From contig CANQRV010000007.1 of assembly GCA_947626355.1 (NCBI GenBank), positions 1-64,000 on the forward strand: a DNA stretch of 64,000 bases, written 5' to 3'. This document shows, piece after piece, positions 24,329 through 34,500 of this stretch. This DNA is from an uncultured Muribaculaceae bacterium (lineage in GTDB: Bacteria > Bacteroidota > Bacteroidia > Bacteroidales > Muribaculaceae). The translations under genes and the position numbers were made by a program. Under the pieces are notes generated by a model, which was given only the letters and a program-made list of their open reading frames with translations, ran no database searches and was not told where the DNA came from. The first letter of the stretch is position 1; each line of letters starts with the position of its first letter.

Positions 24329-25444
24329 ATGAGGAAATTGCTTTACGTGATGGCCATGGCCATCGGAATGATGTTGGGCCCGATGCAGGGCTACGCCGAG
24401 ACTGTCTACCGCAAGACGGCCGAGGCTGTGGCGCAGGCTTTCTTCAATGAGGCCGCGGGGCTCGTCACACCCCCGCCGAAGCTTGTCTACAACGGCAAAC
24501 GGCTCACCACGGCAAATCTGTTCATACCTTTCTATGTGTTTAATTCTCCCTCTGGAGGCTTCGTGATAGTCTCGGCCGAGAACAAGGCATTCCCCATACT
24601 CGGTTTCAACCTGTCAAAGGGTTTTGACGCCGATGCCTTGGGCGAATACGAGAAGGCGCTCCTGCGCAGCTATGCCCGAGACATAGAGATGATACGCTAC
24701 GACTCCGATGTGCCTTACGAGGCAATCGAGGCGTGGCAGGACATTCCCTCCTATATATCGAAGCTGGTTAAGGCGTATCCTCAGGTCAACTCGCTCTCCA
24801 TGTCTCGCAATCAGGCCGACGGCGTTATCGATGCCCTTTTCGCCAGCGACCGCTATATCCAGACTGCCTCCGATTTGTTTACGCCCTCGCAGTGGAGCGA
24901 CGAGATGTCGGCAATGCTGAAGCGAGACGGTGACGTGGCGCTCGGACTTGTGGACGGCGACAGAATCCTTCCTCTTGTAGCCTACGGCTCCAAAGGCGAC
25001 TACTGGCGTCTGCTGCTTGACGGCGAGAACGACTCCTTCTACCGTCTCTTCGCTACGGAAATACTCAGCTTCGGCCAGCTGGCCGACATTGTCAATGCAG
25101 CCGAGATTGTTCCCCCTCAGGAAGAGGAGCCGTTTTCCTTCTATGAGGACTTCATCACGGAGACGCGCAGCGAGAATGAGAGCCGCGAGCATGAACATGA
25201 GAGTCGCCTCAACGTGATTGAGCCCCGTCTCGTGGCTATGGGCGGAGGTCATTTCCGCGTCGACCTCCCTTCGGAGATAGTGATGTCGCGGATCTACAAC
25301 CTCAACGGCTCTATGATCAGGCTTCAGCGATACAGCGACGTCTCCTCGGCTTTCGTCGACCTTGGTGGTCAGCCCTCGGGGTTCTATTTCGTGGTAGTCA
25401 ACGATGTCGAGGGTCGCCCTTACGGATTCAAGATCTACAGATAA
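24329..25444 (+). CDS. Secreted Spi-domain protein with type IX secretion-like C-terminus
   Basis: A 371-residue exported protein (signal peptide ending near QGYAE, residue 24). Residues about 25-150 match the Spi domain, the propeptide/inhibitor of C10 (streptopain-like) cysteine proteases: GGFVIVSAENKAFPILGF is the signature. No C10 catalytic Cys/His domain follows. The final 70 residues (SRIYNLNGSMIRLQ, then PSGFYFVVVNDVEGR) have the shape of a type IX secretion sorting domain. The middle is acidic and unassigned. It may be a free-standing protease inhibitor exported to the surface, or a degenerate protease. Confidence 0.72.
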   Translation: MRKLLYVMAMAIGMMLGPMQGYAETVYRKTAEAVAQAFFNEAAGLVTPPPKLVYNGKRLTTANLFIPFYVFNSPSGGFVIVSAENKAFPILGFNLSKGFDADALGEYEKALLRSYARDIEMIRYDSDVPYEAIEAWQDIPSYISKLVKAYPQVNSLSMSRNQADGVIDALFASDRYIQTASDLFTPSQWSDEMSAMLKRDGDVALGLVDGDRILPLVAYGSKGDYWRLLLDGENDSFYRLFATEILSFGQLADIVNAAEIVPPQEEEPFSFYEDFITETRSENESREHEHESRLNVIEPRLVAMGGGHFRVDLPSEIVMSRIYNLNGSMIRLQRYSDVSSAFVDLGGQPSGFYFVVVNDVEGRPYGFKIYR

Positions 25445-25484
25445 CCGGATAAATCTACAGATAACCCAATAATATGATAGATAT

Positions 25485-25763
25485 ATGAGCAATGTGATGC
25501 AATCGCGTGCGGCCGCCTGGGGGGGCCTGGTTCTTGTGCTCGTTGTAATGGTGCTCACATTCAGCCTGCGCACGGAATGGTGGACGTTTATCGACCTGTT
25601 TTTCCTCTTCATGATGGCTTTCTGTCATCTGGCTGCCTGTTATCTGACGAAAGTCAGCTTCCTGGCCTCGCGCAAGCTTGACGTCTTCGCTCTGATTTGC
25701 GGCATATTGTTTGTATTGGCGCTTCTCGGCGAATACATCGCATGGCAGATCGTTTTCCCCTGA
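25485..25763 (+). CDS. Small three-helix membrane protein, unknown function
   Basis: A 92-residue protein with three hydrophobic segments (about 13-27, 35-55 and 66-90), the middle one opening with WWTFIDLFFLF. I recognise no family, although small proteins of this shape are frequent in Bacteroidales. It starts 40 bases after the Spi-domain gene with no terminator between, so it is probably co-transcribed. The same frame runs on past its stop for 30 codons, which may be debris. Confidence 0.6.
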   Translation: MSNVMQSRAAAWGGLVLVLVVMVLTFSLRTEWWTFIDLFFLFMMAFCHLAACYLTKVSFLASRKLDVFALICGILFVLALLGEYIAWQIVFP

Positions 25764-26328
25764 ATCATACTCAGTCAGAATCTTACAGTCGCGCAGGTGA
25801 AAGAGCAAATGCGCCGGTTCTTCCCGCATCTCAAGCGTTGGAAAAATTGAATAGTTAGATTATCAGGCTATATAACTGTATGCTGCCATATATGCCTCCG
25901 TCTATTTGATTATGGGATGGACTGCAATGGGAATAAGCAAATATCTGAATAAACGAAATATTCAAAACAATTAGCGGTATGCCCTATATATCAATAGAAA
26001 CCGGCAGACTGACCGCTGAACAGAAAAGTCAACTCCTGGAGGAAACCCAAAATATGCTTATAATCCCCTAAATCTATGGGTGTTGACCTACTTCTGGAGA
26101 ATTATAATGAGGTTTTGCCAAGTTAATTCTTAGCTTTGCCCTTGAGATAAGAAGTATCTGACATAGGGAGAAGGGGAAGCGAGGTTGGCCAACTTATTGG
26201 TCGGTATTGGTGTTATAAATTTGCGTTTACAGCGTGTGATTTAAGTCAGGATGCAGTTTATTATACTGCCGATGTATTGAGAACACGCAGCTATATTGAG
26301 ATAGTATAACACTTTGTTTTGAGGAGGT
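25764..26328. other. AT-rich gene-poor stretch with gene fragments
   Basis: This 565-base stretch holds no intact gene. Pieces that read like protein are: 25764-25850, a plus-strand C-terminal-like end (NLTVAQVKEQMRRFFPHLK); about 25878-25973, a hydrophobic end (AAIYASVYLIMGWTAMGISK) resembling a membrane protein C-terminus, possibly hemolysin III-like; and the tautomerase fragment at 25979-26071. Base composition is AT-rich compared with the neighbours. I see no repeat or insertion sequence ends. A purine-rich AGGAGG stands directly before the kup ATG, closer than is usual for a ribosome site. Confidence 0.4.
25979..26071 (+). pseudogene. Truncated 4-oxalocrotonate tautomerase-like fragment
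   Basis: Thirty codons from ATG to TAA begin MPYISIETGRLTAEQKSQLL, the N-terminus of the small tautomerase family, including the catalytic Pro after the start Met. Intact members have about 60 residues, so half the protein, including the C-terminal strand, is missing. The reading breaks down after LEETQNMLIIP. It is most likely a remnant. Confidence 0.6.
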
Positions 26329-28284
26329 ATGAGCCGGAAGGATAATAGGACCGGGAAGTGGAGTGCGGCGGGACTGCTCGTCGCCATAGGGATAGTGTTT
26401 GGCGATATAGGAACGTCGCCGCTCTATGTCATGAAAGCTATTCTGAATGCCAGCCCTGAATTCGACCGGGATTATATCATTGGAGCGGTGTCGTGTGTGA
26501 TATGGACGCTTACGCTTCAGACCACAATCAAGTATGTGGCGGTAGCTCTCCGCGCCGACAATAATGGCGAGGGGGGCATAATGGGTCTTTTTTCACTGGT
26601 GAAAAAGACGGCTACAGGCGGATGGCCCTTCATTGTGGCTGCAATAGGTGCAAGCGCGATGCTTGCTGACGGAATAATAACGCCGGCAGTGACCGTTACA
26701 TCGGCCGTAGAAGGATTGCGTTCATTATATGTAGCTACGCCGGTGGTGCCGATTGTGCTGGTGATAATAACCCTGGTGTTCTTTGTGCAGCGTTCGGGAT
26801 CGTCTAAGATCGGCAGGTTTTTCGGTCCGGTAATGCTCGTGTGGTTTCTGATGCTTGGCATACTCGGACTGATGAACGTGGGGAATGATCTCTCCATATT
26901 CAAGGCATTCAATCCCTATTACGCTGTCAGGCTGATTATTTCCACTCCTGAATGGATGTTTATACTCGGGGCCGTGTTTCTATGCACGACGGGAGCGGAG
27001 GCATTGTATGCCGACCTGGGGCATTGCGGACGTTACAATATTACCTTCAGCTGGCTTTTTGTCAAAGTCATGCTCATTCTCAATTATCTCGGGCAGGGAG
27101 CATGGATTCTGGCTCATGCAGGTTCCATCGACGGGCAGGTAAATCCGTTCTACGGCATGATGCCGGCAGGCTTTCTGGGTGCGGGCATAGTCATAGCTAC
27201 CGTTGCCGCCATTATAGCGAGCCAGGCGCTGATAAGCGGTGTGTTTTCCCTTATAGGCGAGGCTGTGAATCTTGATATCTGGCCAAGGATGAAGATCAAC
27301 CATACGGGAAATGTCAAAGGGCAGCTGTATGTCCCGGGTATAAATATGTTTCTGTATGTGGGATGTGTCGGCACGGTGCTGTTGTTCCGGTCTTCGGGCC
27401 GCATGGAAGCCGCCTATGGGCTCGCCATTACCATAACGATGCTTGCCACGACCATACTGCTGTGGCGCTATATGAGGAATATAGGAATGCCTGCGTGGCT
27501 CACATACTCTTTTTTCATGGTGTTCTGCCTGTTCGAAGGGGCTTTCTTCGCCGCCAACATGTTCAAGTTCGTGCATGGCGGCTGGTTTACGGTGCTGATA
27601 GCCTGTGGGCTGTTCTGCATAATGTTTGTCTGGAACAAAGGACGCTCATTCCATCGCAGCCATCTGGAGTATGAATATTTCCCGGATTACATAGACATAA
27701 TTACGGCCATAAGGGATGATGCGGAGATACCCCGCTATGCGTCTAACGTGGTCTACATCAGCTTCTCGCCTACAAAGAATATGGTAGAGAGCAAGCTGCT
27801 GTACTCGATAATAAACAAACAGCCTAAAAGGGCTGATCATTACTGGATTATCCGCATAGTGCATACCGACATGCCCTATACGCTTGATTATTCCGTGGAT
27901 ACGATGGTAAAGGATGCCGTTTTTCTGGTCACTGTAAGATTCGGCTTCAAGGTGCAGCCACTGATCAACGTGTTTCTCCGGCAGATTGTGGAGGATCTTG
28001 TGGCCTCAGGCGATCTTACGCTGACAAGTAAGTATCCCTCTATGAAACGGTACGGAATAGCGGGCGACTTCCGGTTCGTGCTGATTCATAGGGTGTTCTC
28101 ACCATCGAGTATATGCAATGCTTACGAACGCAAGGTCCTGACCGCATATGAGGCACTCCGACATATATCAGAGCCGGCGGAAAATGCCCTGGGCCTTGAC
28201 ACAAGCGTGGTCTCGGTGGAGACTGTGCCATTGGTCATCAGAAACGGACCTGATATAAGAATCAAGAGAATATTCTCGCGATGA
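26329..28284 (+). CDS. kup: Kup-type K+ uptake protein
   Basis: A 651-residue K+/H+ symporter of the KUP/HAK/KT family. The N-terminal signature GIVFGDIGTSPLYVMKA is complete, about twelve membrane segments extend to roughly residue 435, and a cytoplasmic domain of about 200 residues follows. GAEALYADLGHCGRYNI, a conserved family segment, is present. Codon use leans to ATA and other AT-ending codons more than the neighbours do. AGGAGG stands 1 base before the ATG. The stop codon overlaps the start of a truncated histidine kinase by 4 bases (ATGA). Confidence 0.94.
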   Translation: MSRKDNRTGKWSAAGLLVAIGIVFGDIGTSPLYVMKAILNASPEFDRDYIIGAVSCVIWTLTLQTTIKYVAVALRADNNGEGGIMGLFSLVKKTATGGWPFIVAAIGASAMLADGIITPAVTVTSAVEGLRSLYVATPVVPIVLVIITLVFFVQRSGSSKIGRFFGPVMLVWFLMLGILGLMNVGNDLSIFKAFNPYYAVRLIISTPEWMFILGAVFLCTTGAEALYADLGHCGRYNITFSWLFVKVMLILNYLGQGAWILAHAGSIDGQVNPFYGMMPAGFLGAGIVIATVAAIIASQALISGVFSLIGEAVNLDIWPRMKINHTGNVKGQLYVPGINMFLYVGCVGTVLLFRSSGRMEAAYGLAITITMLATTILLWRYMRNIGMPAWLTYSFFMVFCLFEGAFFAANMFKFVHGGWFTVLIACGLFCIMFVWNKGRSFHRSHLEYEYFPDYIDIITAIRDDAEIPRYASNVVYISFSPTKNMVESKLLYSIINKQPKRADHYWIIRIVHTDMPYTLDYSVDTMVKDAVFLVTVRFGFKVQPLINVFLRQIVEDLVASGDLTLTSKYPSMKRYGIAGDFRFVLIHRVFSPSSICNAYERKVLTAYEALRHISEPAENALGLDTSVVSVETVPLVIRNGPDIRIKRIFSR

Positions 28285-28763
28285 GTATGGAGCGACGTAA
28301 ACATCTGGCTATGGCTCAGGAAAGGATTGACATTAAAGCCTTTCTGAAATCCGTCATTGAGCAGCAGAAGCTTCGTGCCGATAAGCCATGTGAAATATCT
28401 CTCTTATGTGCTGAATGCGCCTCTGTCGATGCCGATCCGACACATTTTTCAAATGTCATAGGGAATCTTATTGACAACAGCATCAAATATTCAGGGGATT
28501 CGGTTTCAATTCTTGTAGAAGCGGATGACTCGGGTGTGTCTGTGTCGGATAATGGAATCGGCATCCCGGAAAAGTCATTGCCCGAGATCTGGAGCAAATT
28601 CTATCGGGTGCCCCATGGCAACCGCAGTGAGGTGAGAGGTTATGGCATAGGGCTTTTCTACGTGAAATCCATCATTGACAAACATCGCTGGTCGATCAGC
28701 GTCGAAAGTAAACCGGGGAAGGGGAGCAGGTTCATGATAAAATTCAAGACTGATGAGCAATAG
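28281..28763 (+). pseudogene. Truncated histidine kinase (ATPase domain only)
   Basis: A 160-residue frame holding only the end of the dimerisation helix and a complete HATPase domain: N box NLIDNSIKYS (N62, N66), G1 DNGIGIP (90-96), F box FYRVP, G2 GYGIGLFYV (120-128). There is no sensor, membrane segment or phospho-acceptor His. The frame stays open back to about 28254, inside kup, and still reads like kinase (NILAMSMERR), so the break probably lies within or at the end of kup. It could in principle act on another dimerisation domain, but a decayed kinase is more likely. Confidence 0.75.
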
Positions 28764-29434
28764 AATATTATTGGTGGAGGATGATTCGACACTGTCAATG
28801 ATTATCTCCGAAACCTTGCAGCGAAATGATTTCGGGACTGTGACGGCCCGTGACGGGGAAGAAGGGCTGGGGGTTTTCACACGGCATGGAGCCGACCTCA
28901 TAGTGGCTGATGTGATGATGCCGCGCATGGACGGCTTTGAGATGGGCCGCCGCATCCGTCAGATCGACCGCAATGTGCCTCTTCTGTTTCTCACGGCAAA
29001 ATCGGAAATCGACGACATAGTCGAAGGTTTTGAACTTGGAGGAAATGACTATCTTAAAAAACCGTTCAGGATGCTCGAGCTGATAGTAAGAATCAAGGTT
29101 GCTACGTCGTGCGATGGCAGAAGAGAATCACACATTTGCAATTGGCGGTTATACGCTGGATCTTTCAACGCAGACTCTGACGTATCCTGAAAAGGAAAGT
29201 ACGGAACTCTCGTTGATTGAAGCGAAACTCCTGAAGGAGCTGATCATAAACGCCGGGTATACCGTGGATGCCTCTACTATGATGCAGCTGATATGGCAGC
29301 GTGACGACCCGTACAGCCGCAATTCGCTCCACGGATTCATCCACAAACTCCGTCATTATCTCTGGCACGACCCGTCGATATCCATACTCAATCAGCGGGG
29401 CATCGGATATATGCTTGCTGTCAAAAGTCGGTGA
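28753..29434 (+). pseudogene. OmpR-type response regulator broken by a frameshift
   Basis: The receiver domain reads in one frame from 28753 (acidic pair in VEDD, phospho-Asp53 in ADVMMPRMDG, T81, K103 in LKKPF) to about 29097. The winged-helix DNA-binding domain continues in another frame from about 29099 (LLRRAMAEENHTFAIGGYTL, to a stop at 29432-29434, ending GIGYMLAVKSR). The join RIK|..LLRR is typical of intact relatives, so about 2 bases are missing, or 1 added, near 29098. In the first frame the stop is at 29188-29190. It overlaps the truncated kinase by 11 bases. Both partners of this system are thus damaged, unless the shift is a sequencing error. Confidence 0.8.
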
Positions 29435-29446
29435 GGGATAAACAGT

Positions 29447-30823
29447 CTACTTGCAGGTGCTGTTGATGAATGTGGCGATGGCATCGAGCACTTCGGGGGA
29501 GATTGTCTCGCGGATCTCGTCATATTCCGTCATTTCACCCGTGACGGCATGCTGCATCAGGTGGTTGAGGTCCGGCATAAGAATCGTTTTCGCCTGAGGG
29601 GCAAGCTCCGATATGACGGTCAGATTGTCGGGATACACCTGCCGGTCTTTTTCGCCGTTGATCGCCAGGACAGGGCATTTCACTTTCTCGATATATTCGC
29701 TGGGATTCAACATCAGTAAGGCATCAAACCAGGGAGCGCGTGTGCTCTGCGTCATCTTCAGCGATTGAAGCACCTGCTGAGGAAGCTCTAAGTCGTTGGC
29801 TGCTGCAAGCGCGTCTATGTCTATAGGCTCCGACACCCCTCTCCGCGCCTGGCTGATGATTGTGTCGAATACGAGTTCAATCATTTTCAGACTGTTGGCT
29901 TTGTCTGCGTCGGATAAAGCCATCTTATCCAGTCCGTGGCTGTTCTGTCTCATCAGTGTCTCCTTGGCCGAAACAGCCATACCGGCCAGTGATACGATGA
30001 AGTCCGCTTTATCTTCCGCGCCGGCCATAAAGGCTATGGTGCCCCCCTCTGAATGACCCAACATTCCCACACATCCTGTGCCGGGGATGGAACGCAGAAA
30101 GTCGACGCCGCTCACCGCGTCATCCTTGAAGGTATGGGTCGTGGAAGTAAGGAAATTACCGGTTGACTTGCCTGTGCCGCGGTCGTCGTAACGCAGCGAA
30201 GCGATGCCGTTGCGGGCAAGAAAGTCGGCAATGACGGCAAACGGTCGATGGTCGCAGTATTCCTCGTCGCGATTCTGCGGGCCGCTTCCCGTCACCATGA
30301 CCACAGCCGGAATCTTTATGCCTTCGCCTGCAGGCGGCAGAGTGAGTGTCGCGCTCATCACGGCTCCGTCGGGAGCCGTGAACGTCGTGTCGATCACGGT
30401 ATAGGGGAATGGAGCTTTGGGCGTCTGCGGACGCCGTTCTGCAAGCGGTGCGTCCGGAGTCAGGTCAAGGGGAAACTCATAGCCTCTCTGCTTGAAACGC
30501 CCCGTGATGATAGCTCCGGATATCCGGCCGGAATAAGACGCGCCTATGATATTGCATGTCAGCGATATGGAGTCGGCAGTGCAGAGCAGTACTTCTGTAG
30601 CTATACCTTTGGCTCCCTGCGAGGGAGAGTCCATGGTGCATTGTGTCTCCCCGGATTCTGTTTCGGAGAAATTGAATACCAGAGGCACCTTCATCTGCCC
30701 CAAATTCAGTTCTCCGCGCCATGCGCCGGTCAGCGCATGCGCGTTGCCTGCCATCAGCATGACTGCTATGAGCATAAGGCAACGACAGATTATATTGCTG
30801 CTGTGGTGGATATGTGTGTTCAT
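29447..30823 (-). CDS. Exported alpha/beta hydrolase
   Basis: A 458-residue protein with an N-terminal signal (a start at Met17, MLIAVMLMAGNAHA, would give a more normal signal peptide). After a beta-rich N-terminal domain (about 31-140) comes an alpha/beta-hydrolase domain: the oxyanion region VMVTGSGPQNRDE, RYDDRGTGKS, the nucleophile Ser258 in GHSEGG, then Asp in NGEKDRQVY and His in DLNHLMQH. Serine esterase or peptidase activity is likely; the substrate is unknown. The gene ends 12 bases from the broken regulator, convergent, and lies 25 bases after the YciO/TsaC-type gene. Confidence 0.85.
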   Translation of the reverse strand: MNTHIHHSSNIICRCLMLIAVMLMAGNAHALTGAWRGELNLGQMKVPLVFNFSETESGETQCTMDSPSQGAKGIATEVLLCTADSISLTCNIIGASYSGRISGAIITGRFKQRGYEFPLDLTPDAPLAERRPQTPKAPFPYTVIDTTFTAPDGAVMSATLTLPPAGEGIKIPAVVMVTGSGPQNRDEEYCDHRPFAVIADFLARNGIASLRYDDRGTGKSTGNFLTSTTHTFKDDAVSGVDFLRSIPGTGCVGMLGHSEGGTIAFMAGAEDKADFIVSLAGMAVSAKETLMRQNSHGLDKMALSDADKANSLKMIELVFDTIISQARRGVSEPIDIDALAAANDLELPQQVLQSLKMTQSTRAPWFDALLMLNPSEYIEKVKCPVLAINGEKDRQVYPDNLTVISELAPQAKTILMPDLNHLMQHAVTGEMTEYDEIRETISPEVLDAIATFINSTCK

Positions 30824-30848
30824 ATCATTAATGTTTATATGTTCTTTA

Positions 30849-31451
30849 TTAATTGGATGTGGCTTTGCCTTCGCGCACCACTACAGGCTCGTTGCCCGTG
30901 CAGTCGATTATCGCCGATGGCTCCAGGCTGCCCATGCCTCCGTCGACCATCAGATCCACCTTTCCGTCATAGACCTCGGCAATAAGGTCGGGATTGGTGC
31001 CCTCGTCTTCATCGTCATACATAATGGATGTGGTCATGACGGGATGACCGAGTTCCTCCACCGTGACGCGGCATGTGGCATTGTCGGGAATCCTGACGCC
31101 TACCGTCTTCCTCCCTTTGAAAGCCTTAGGTAGCGAATTGGTGGCTTTGAATATGAAAGTCACAGGCCCCGGCGTCAGCTCCTTCATCATCTGGAAGGCG
31201 TAGTTGCCGATGCGGGCGTATTCGGCAGCCATGGAGATGTCGGAGCAGATGATCGACAGATTGGATTTGTCAGGATTGAGCCCTTTGAGACGGGCTACCC
31301 TCTCGATTGATTTCTGCGATAGCGCGTCGCAGCAGATGCCGTAGAGCGAGTCGGTCGGCATGATGGCTATCTCACCCTCCCGGAGGCAGCGGGCTATGTC
31401 TCTTGTCTGCTTGTCGGAGGGGTTGTCGTTCCAGATCTTTATTGTCTTCAT
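30849..31451 (-). CDS. YrdC/Sua5-family protein (YciO or TsaC type)
   Basis: A 200-residue protein of the family that makes threonylcarbamoyl-AMP for tRNA t6A37. Seen: the N-terminal PTDSLYGICCDA site, KGLNPDKSNLSIIC, and ELTPGPVTFIFKA with the later RIPDN. The pattern is closer to the YciO branch, whose role is less clear than that of TsaC, so no symbol is given. It follows carB after a terminator and 105 bases and is followed by the hydrolase gene at 25 bases. Confidence 0.85.
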   Translation of the reverse strand: MKTIKIWNDNPSDKQTRDIARCLREGEIAIMPTDSLYGICCDALSQKSIERVARLKGLNPDKSNLSIICSDISMAAEYARIGNYAFQMMKELTPGPVTFIFKATNSLPKAFKGRKTVGVRIPDNATCRVTVEELGHPVMTTSIMYDDEDEGTNPDLIAEVYDGKVDLMVDGGMGSLEPSAIIDCTGNEPVVVREGKATSN

Positions 31452-31501
31452 TTTATTGATGTGTCAGGTAAACACAGGAAATATCGCAGGCCTTTGAAAG
31501 G

Positions 31502-31534
31502 TCAAGGCGGCGTCCCGACGGGATGCCGCCTTGA
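31502..31534 (-). terminator. Terminator of carB
   Basis: Perfect 10-base arms TCAAGGCGGC (31502-31511) and GCCGCCTTGA (31525-31534) with an inner CCCG/CGGG pairing. It lies 22 bases after the carB stop. The T-run is weak on the minus strand. Confidence 0.6.
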
Positions 31535-31556
31535 ATGCATGTCTTGTCGAGGCCGT

Positions 31557-34500
31557 TTATTTATATTCGCTCCAGGGGGCGATGCAGAGGTCGTCGAGCG
31601 TCATCGTGCAGAAGGCGTTGATAAACGCGCTTGCCAGACGCACGTTGGTGATCAGCGGGATGTTGAGGTCGATGGCCGCGCGGCGTATCCTGTATCCGTT
31701 GCGAAGCTCACCGGGAGTGAGGTTTTTGGGCGTGTTGACCACCAGTTCGATCTCCTTGCTGTGGAGCAGGTCGATGGCCTGGGGCTTCTTCTCGGGCTCA
31801 TCGGGCCAGTAGACGCGGGTGTTCTCGATGCCGTTGTCGCTGAGGAATTTCGAGCTTCCCCCTGTGGCGTAGATGTGGTAGCCCTTCTCGCTGAGAAGAC
31901 GTGCCGCCTCCAGCATGGCCACCTTCTGTTTAGGGGTTCCGATTGAGAGAAGCACATTCTTCTTCGGAATCCTGTAGCCCACTGAGAGCATCGACTTCAG
32001 CACGGCGCACTGAGTGTCGCGTCCCAGACAGCCTACCTCGCCGGTCGACACCATGTCGACACCGAGCACCGGGTCGGCGTTCTGCAGTCGGTTGAACGAG
32101 AACTGCGACGCCTTGATGCCCACATAGTCGAGGTCGAAGAGATTCTTGTCGGGCTTCTCCACTGGGATGCCGAGCATGATCTTGGTGGCCAGCTCGATAA
32201 GGTTGATCTTGAGCACCTTGCTCACGAACGGGAACGAACGCGAGGCCCTGAGGTTGCATTCGATCACCTTGATGTCGTTGTCGCGGGCCAGGAACTGGAT
32301 GTTGAAGGGTCCGGAGATTTTGAGCTCCCTGGCGATCTCGCGGCTGATGCGCTTGATGCGTCTCACGGTCTCGACATAAAGCTTCTGGGGCGGGAACTGG
32401 ATGGTGGCGTCGCCGGAGTGTACGCCGGCAAACTCTATATGCTCGCTGATGGCGTAGGCTATGATCTCGCCGTCCTTGGCCACGGCGTCCATCTCAACCT
32501 CCTTGGCATGCTCGATAAACTGGCTCACGACAACGGGATGCTGCTTGCTGACGTTGGCCGCCAGCTTGAGGAAGCGCTCGAGCTCCTCGGGATTGGAGCA
32601 GACGTTCATGGCGGCGCCCGACAGCACATAGGACGGGCGCACGAGAACCGGGAAGCCCACCTTGTCGACGAAGGCGTTGATATCCTCCATCGAAGTCAGG
32701 GCGCTCCATTCCGGCTGGTCTACCCCTATGCGGTCGAGCATGGCCGAGAATTTGTCGCGGTCCTCGGCGTTATCGATGCTCTTGGCGGAGGTGCCGAGGA
32801 TAGGCACGTGCTCCTCATCGAGACGCATGGCGAGATTGTTCGGAATCTGACCTCCGGTCGACACTATGACCCCATGGGGAGTCTCCAGCTCGAGAATATC
32901 CATTACGCGCTCAAAAGAGAGCTCGTCGAAATAGAGGCGGTCACACATGTCGTAGTCCGTGGAGACTGTCTCGGGGTTGTAGTTGATCATCACGCTGCGG
33001 TAGCCCTCCTTGCGGATGGTGTTGAGCGCCTGAACGCCACACCAGTCGAACTCCACGGAGCTGCCGATGCGGTAGGCACCCGAGCCGAGCACCACGATCG
33101 AACGGTCGTCATGCTCATAGTGGATGTCATTGGTCTTGCCGCTGTAGGTGAGGTAGAGGTAGTTGGTCTGTGCCGGATATTCGGCTGCCAGAGTGTCAAT
33201 CTGCTTCACCACCGGCACGATGCCGAGCTCCTTTCGGGCCAGTCGTACGGCCTTGATGCCATGATCAACGCCGAGTCTCTTCTCGAGGCCGAGTGCGCGC
33301 GACACCTGGAAATCTGAGAAACCCTGCATCTTGGCCCGTAGCAGCAGCTCGTAGTTGTCGGGCTGACGGCAGAGCTCCGTGAGGGCGGCTACGCCCCCTT
33401 CTATGTCTTTCACATCCTTAGCCACCGTGTCGAGGGCGTGGAGCTCCTCGCTGGTGTGCATGATGTTCATCAGTTTCTCCAGAAACCATTTGTCGATCAT
33501 CGTGAGCCTATGCACCTGATCGACGGTATACCCGGCCCTGAATGCTTTGGAAATGACGAATATGCGCTTGTCGGTGGGCTCGCGCAGGGCCTTGTCGATG
33601 TCGGGAATCACGAGTTCCTTGTTCTCCACGAAGCCGTGCATCCCCTGGCCGATCATGCGGAGGCCTTTCTGGATCGCCTCCTCGAAAGTGCGGCCTATGG
33701 CCATCACCTCGCCTACGGATTTCATGATGGAGCCGAGCTCCTTGTCGACGCCGTGAAACTTTCCGAGGTCCCAGCGCGGTATCTTGCATACTACATAGTC
33801 GAGCGCCGGCTCGAAGAATGCCCCTGTGGTCTTGGTCACGGAGTTCTTGATGTCGAAGAGCCCGTAGCCGAGGCCGAGCTTGGCGGCCACGAAAGCCAGA
33901 GGATAGCCGGTGGCCTTGGAGGCGAGGGCCGACGAGCGGCTGAGGCGTGCGTTGACCTCGATCACGCGGTAGTCCTCGCTCTCGGGGTCGTAGGCATACT
34001 GCACGTTGCATTCACCCACGATGCCGATATGCCTGATGATCTTGATGGAGAGCTCGCGGAGCTTATGGTAGTCGCGGTTGCTGAGCGTCTGCGAGGGAGC
34101 GATCACTATCGACTCGCCGGTGTGGATGCCCAGAGGGTCGAAGTTCTCCATGTTGCAGACCGTGATGCAGTTGTCGAAGCGGTCGCGCACCACCTCATAC
34201 TCCACCTCCTTCCAGCCGCGCAGCGACTTCTCGATGAGCACCTGCGGAGAGAAGGAGAAAGCCTTCTCCACTGTGGAGAGGAGTTCCTCCTCATTGTCGC
34301 AGAAGCCGGACCCCAGACCGCCGAGGGCGTATGCGGCCCTGACAATCACGGGGTAGCCGAGACGCTTCGCGGCCTCGCAGGCTGCCTCCGCGCTCTCCAC
34401 CGCCTCGCTCTTGATGGTCTTGACGTCGATCTCGTTGAGCTTCTCCACGAATTTCTCGCGGTCTTCGGTGTCTATGATGGCCTCCACCGGAGTGCCGAGC

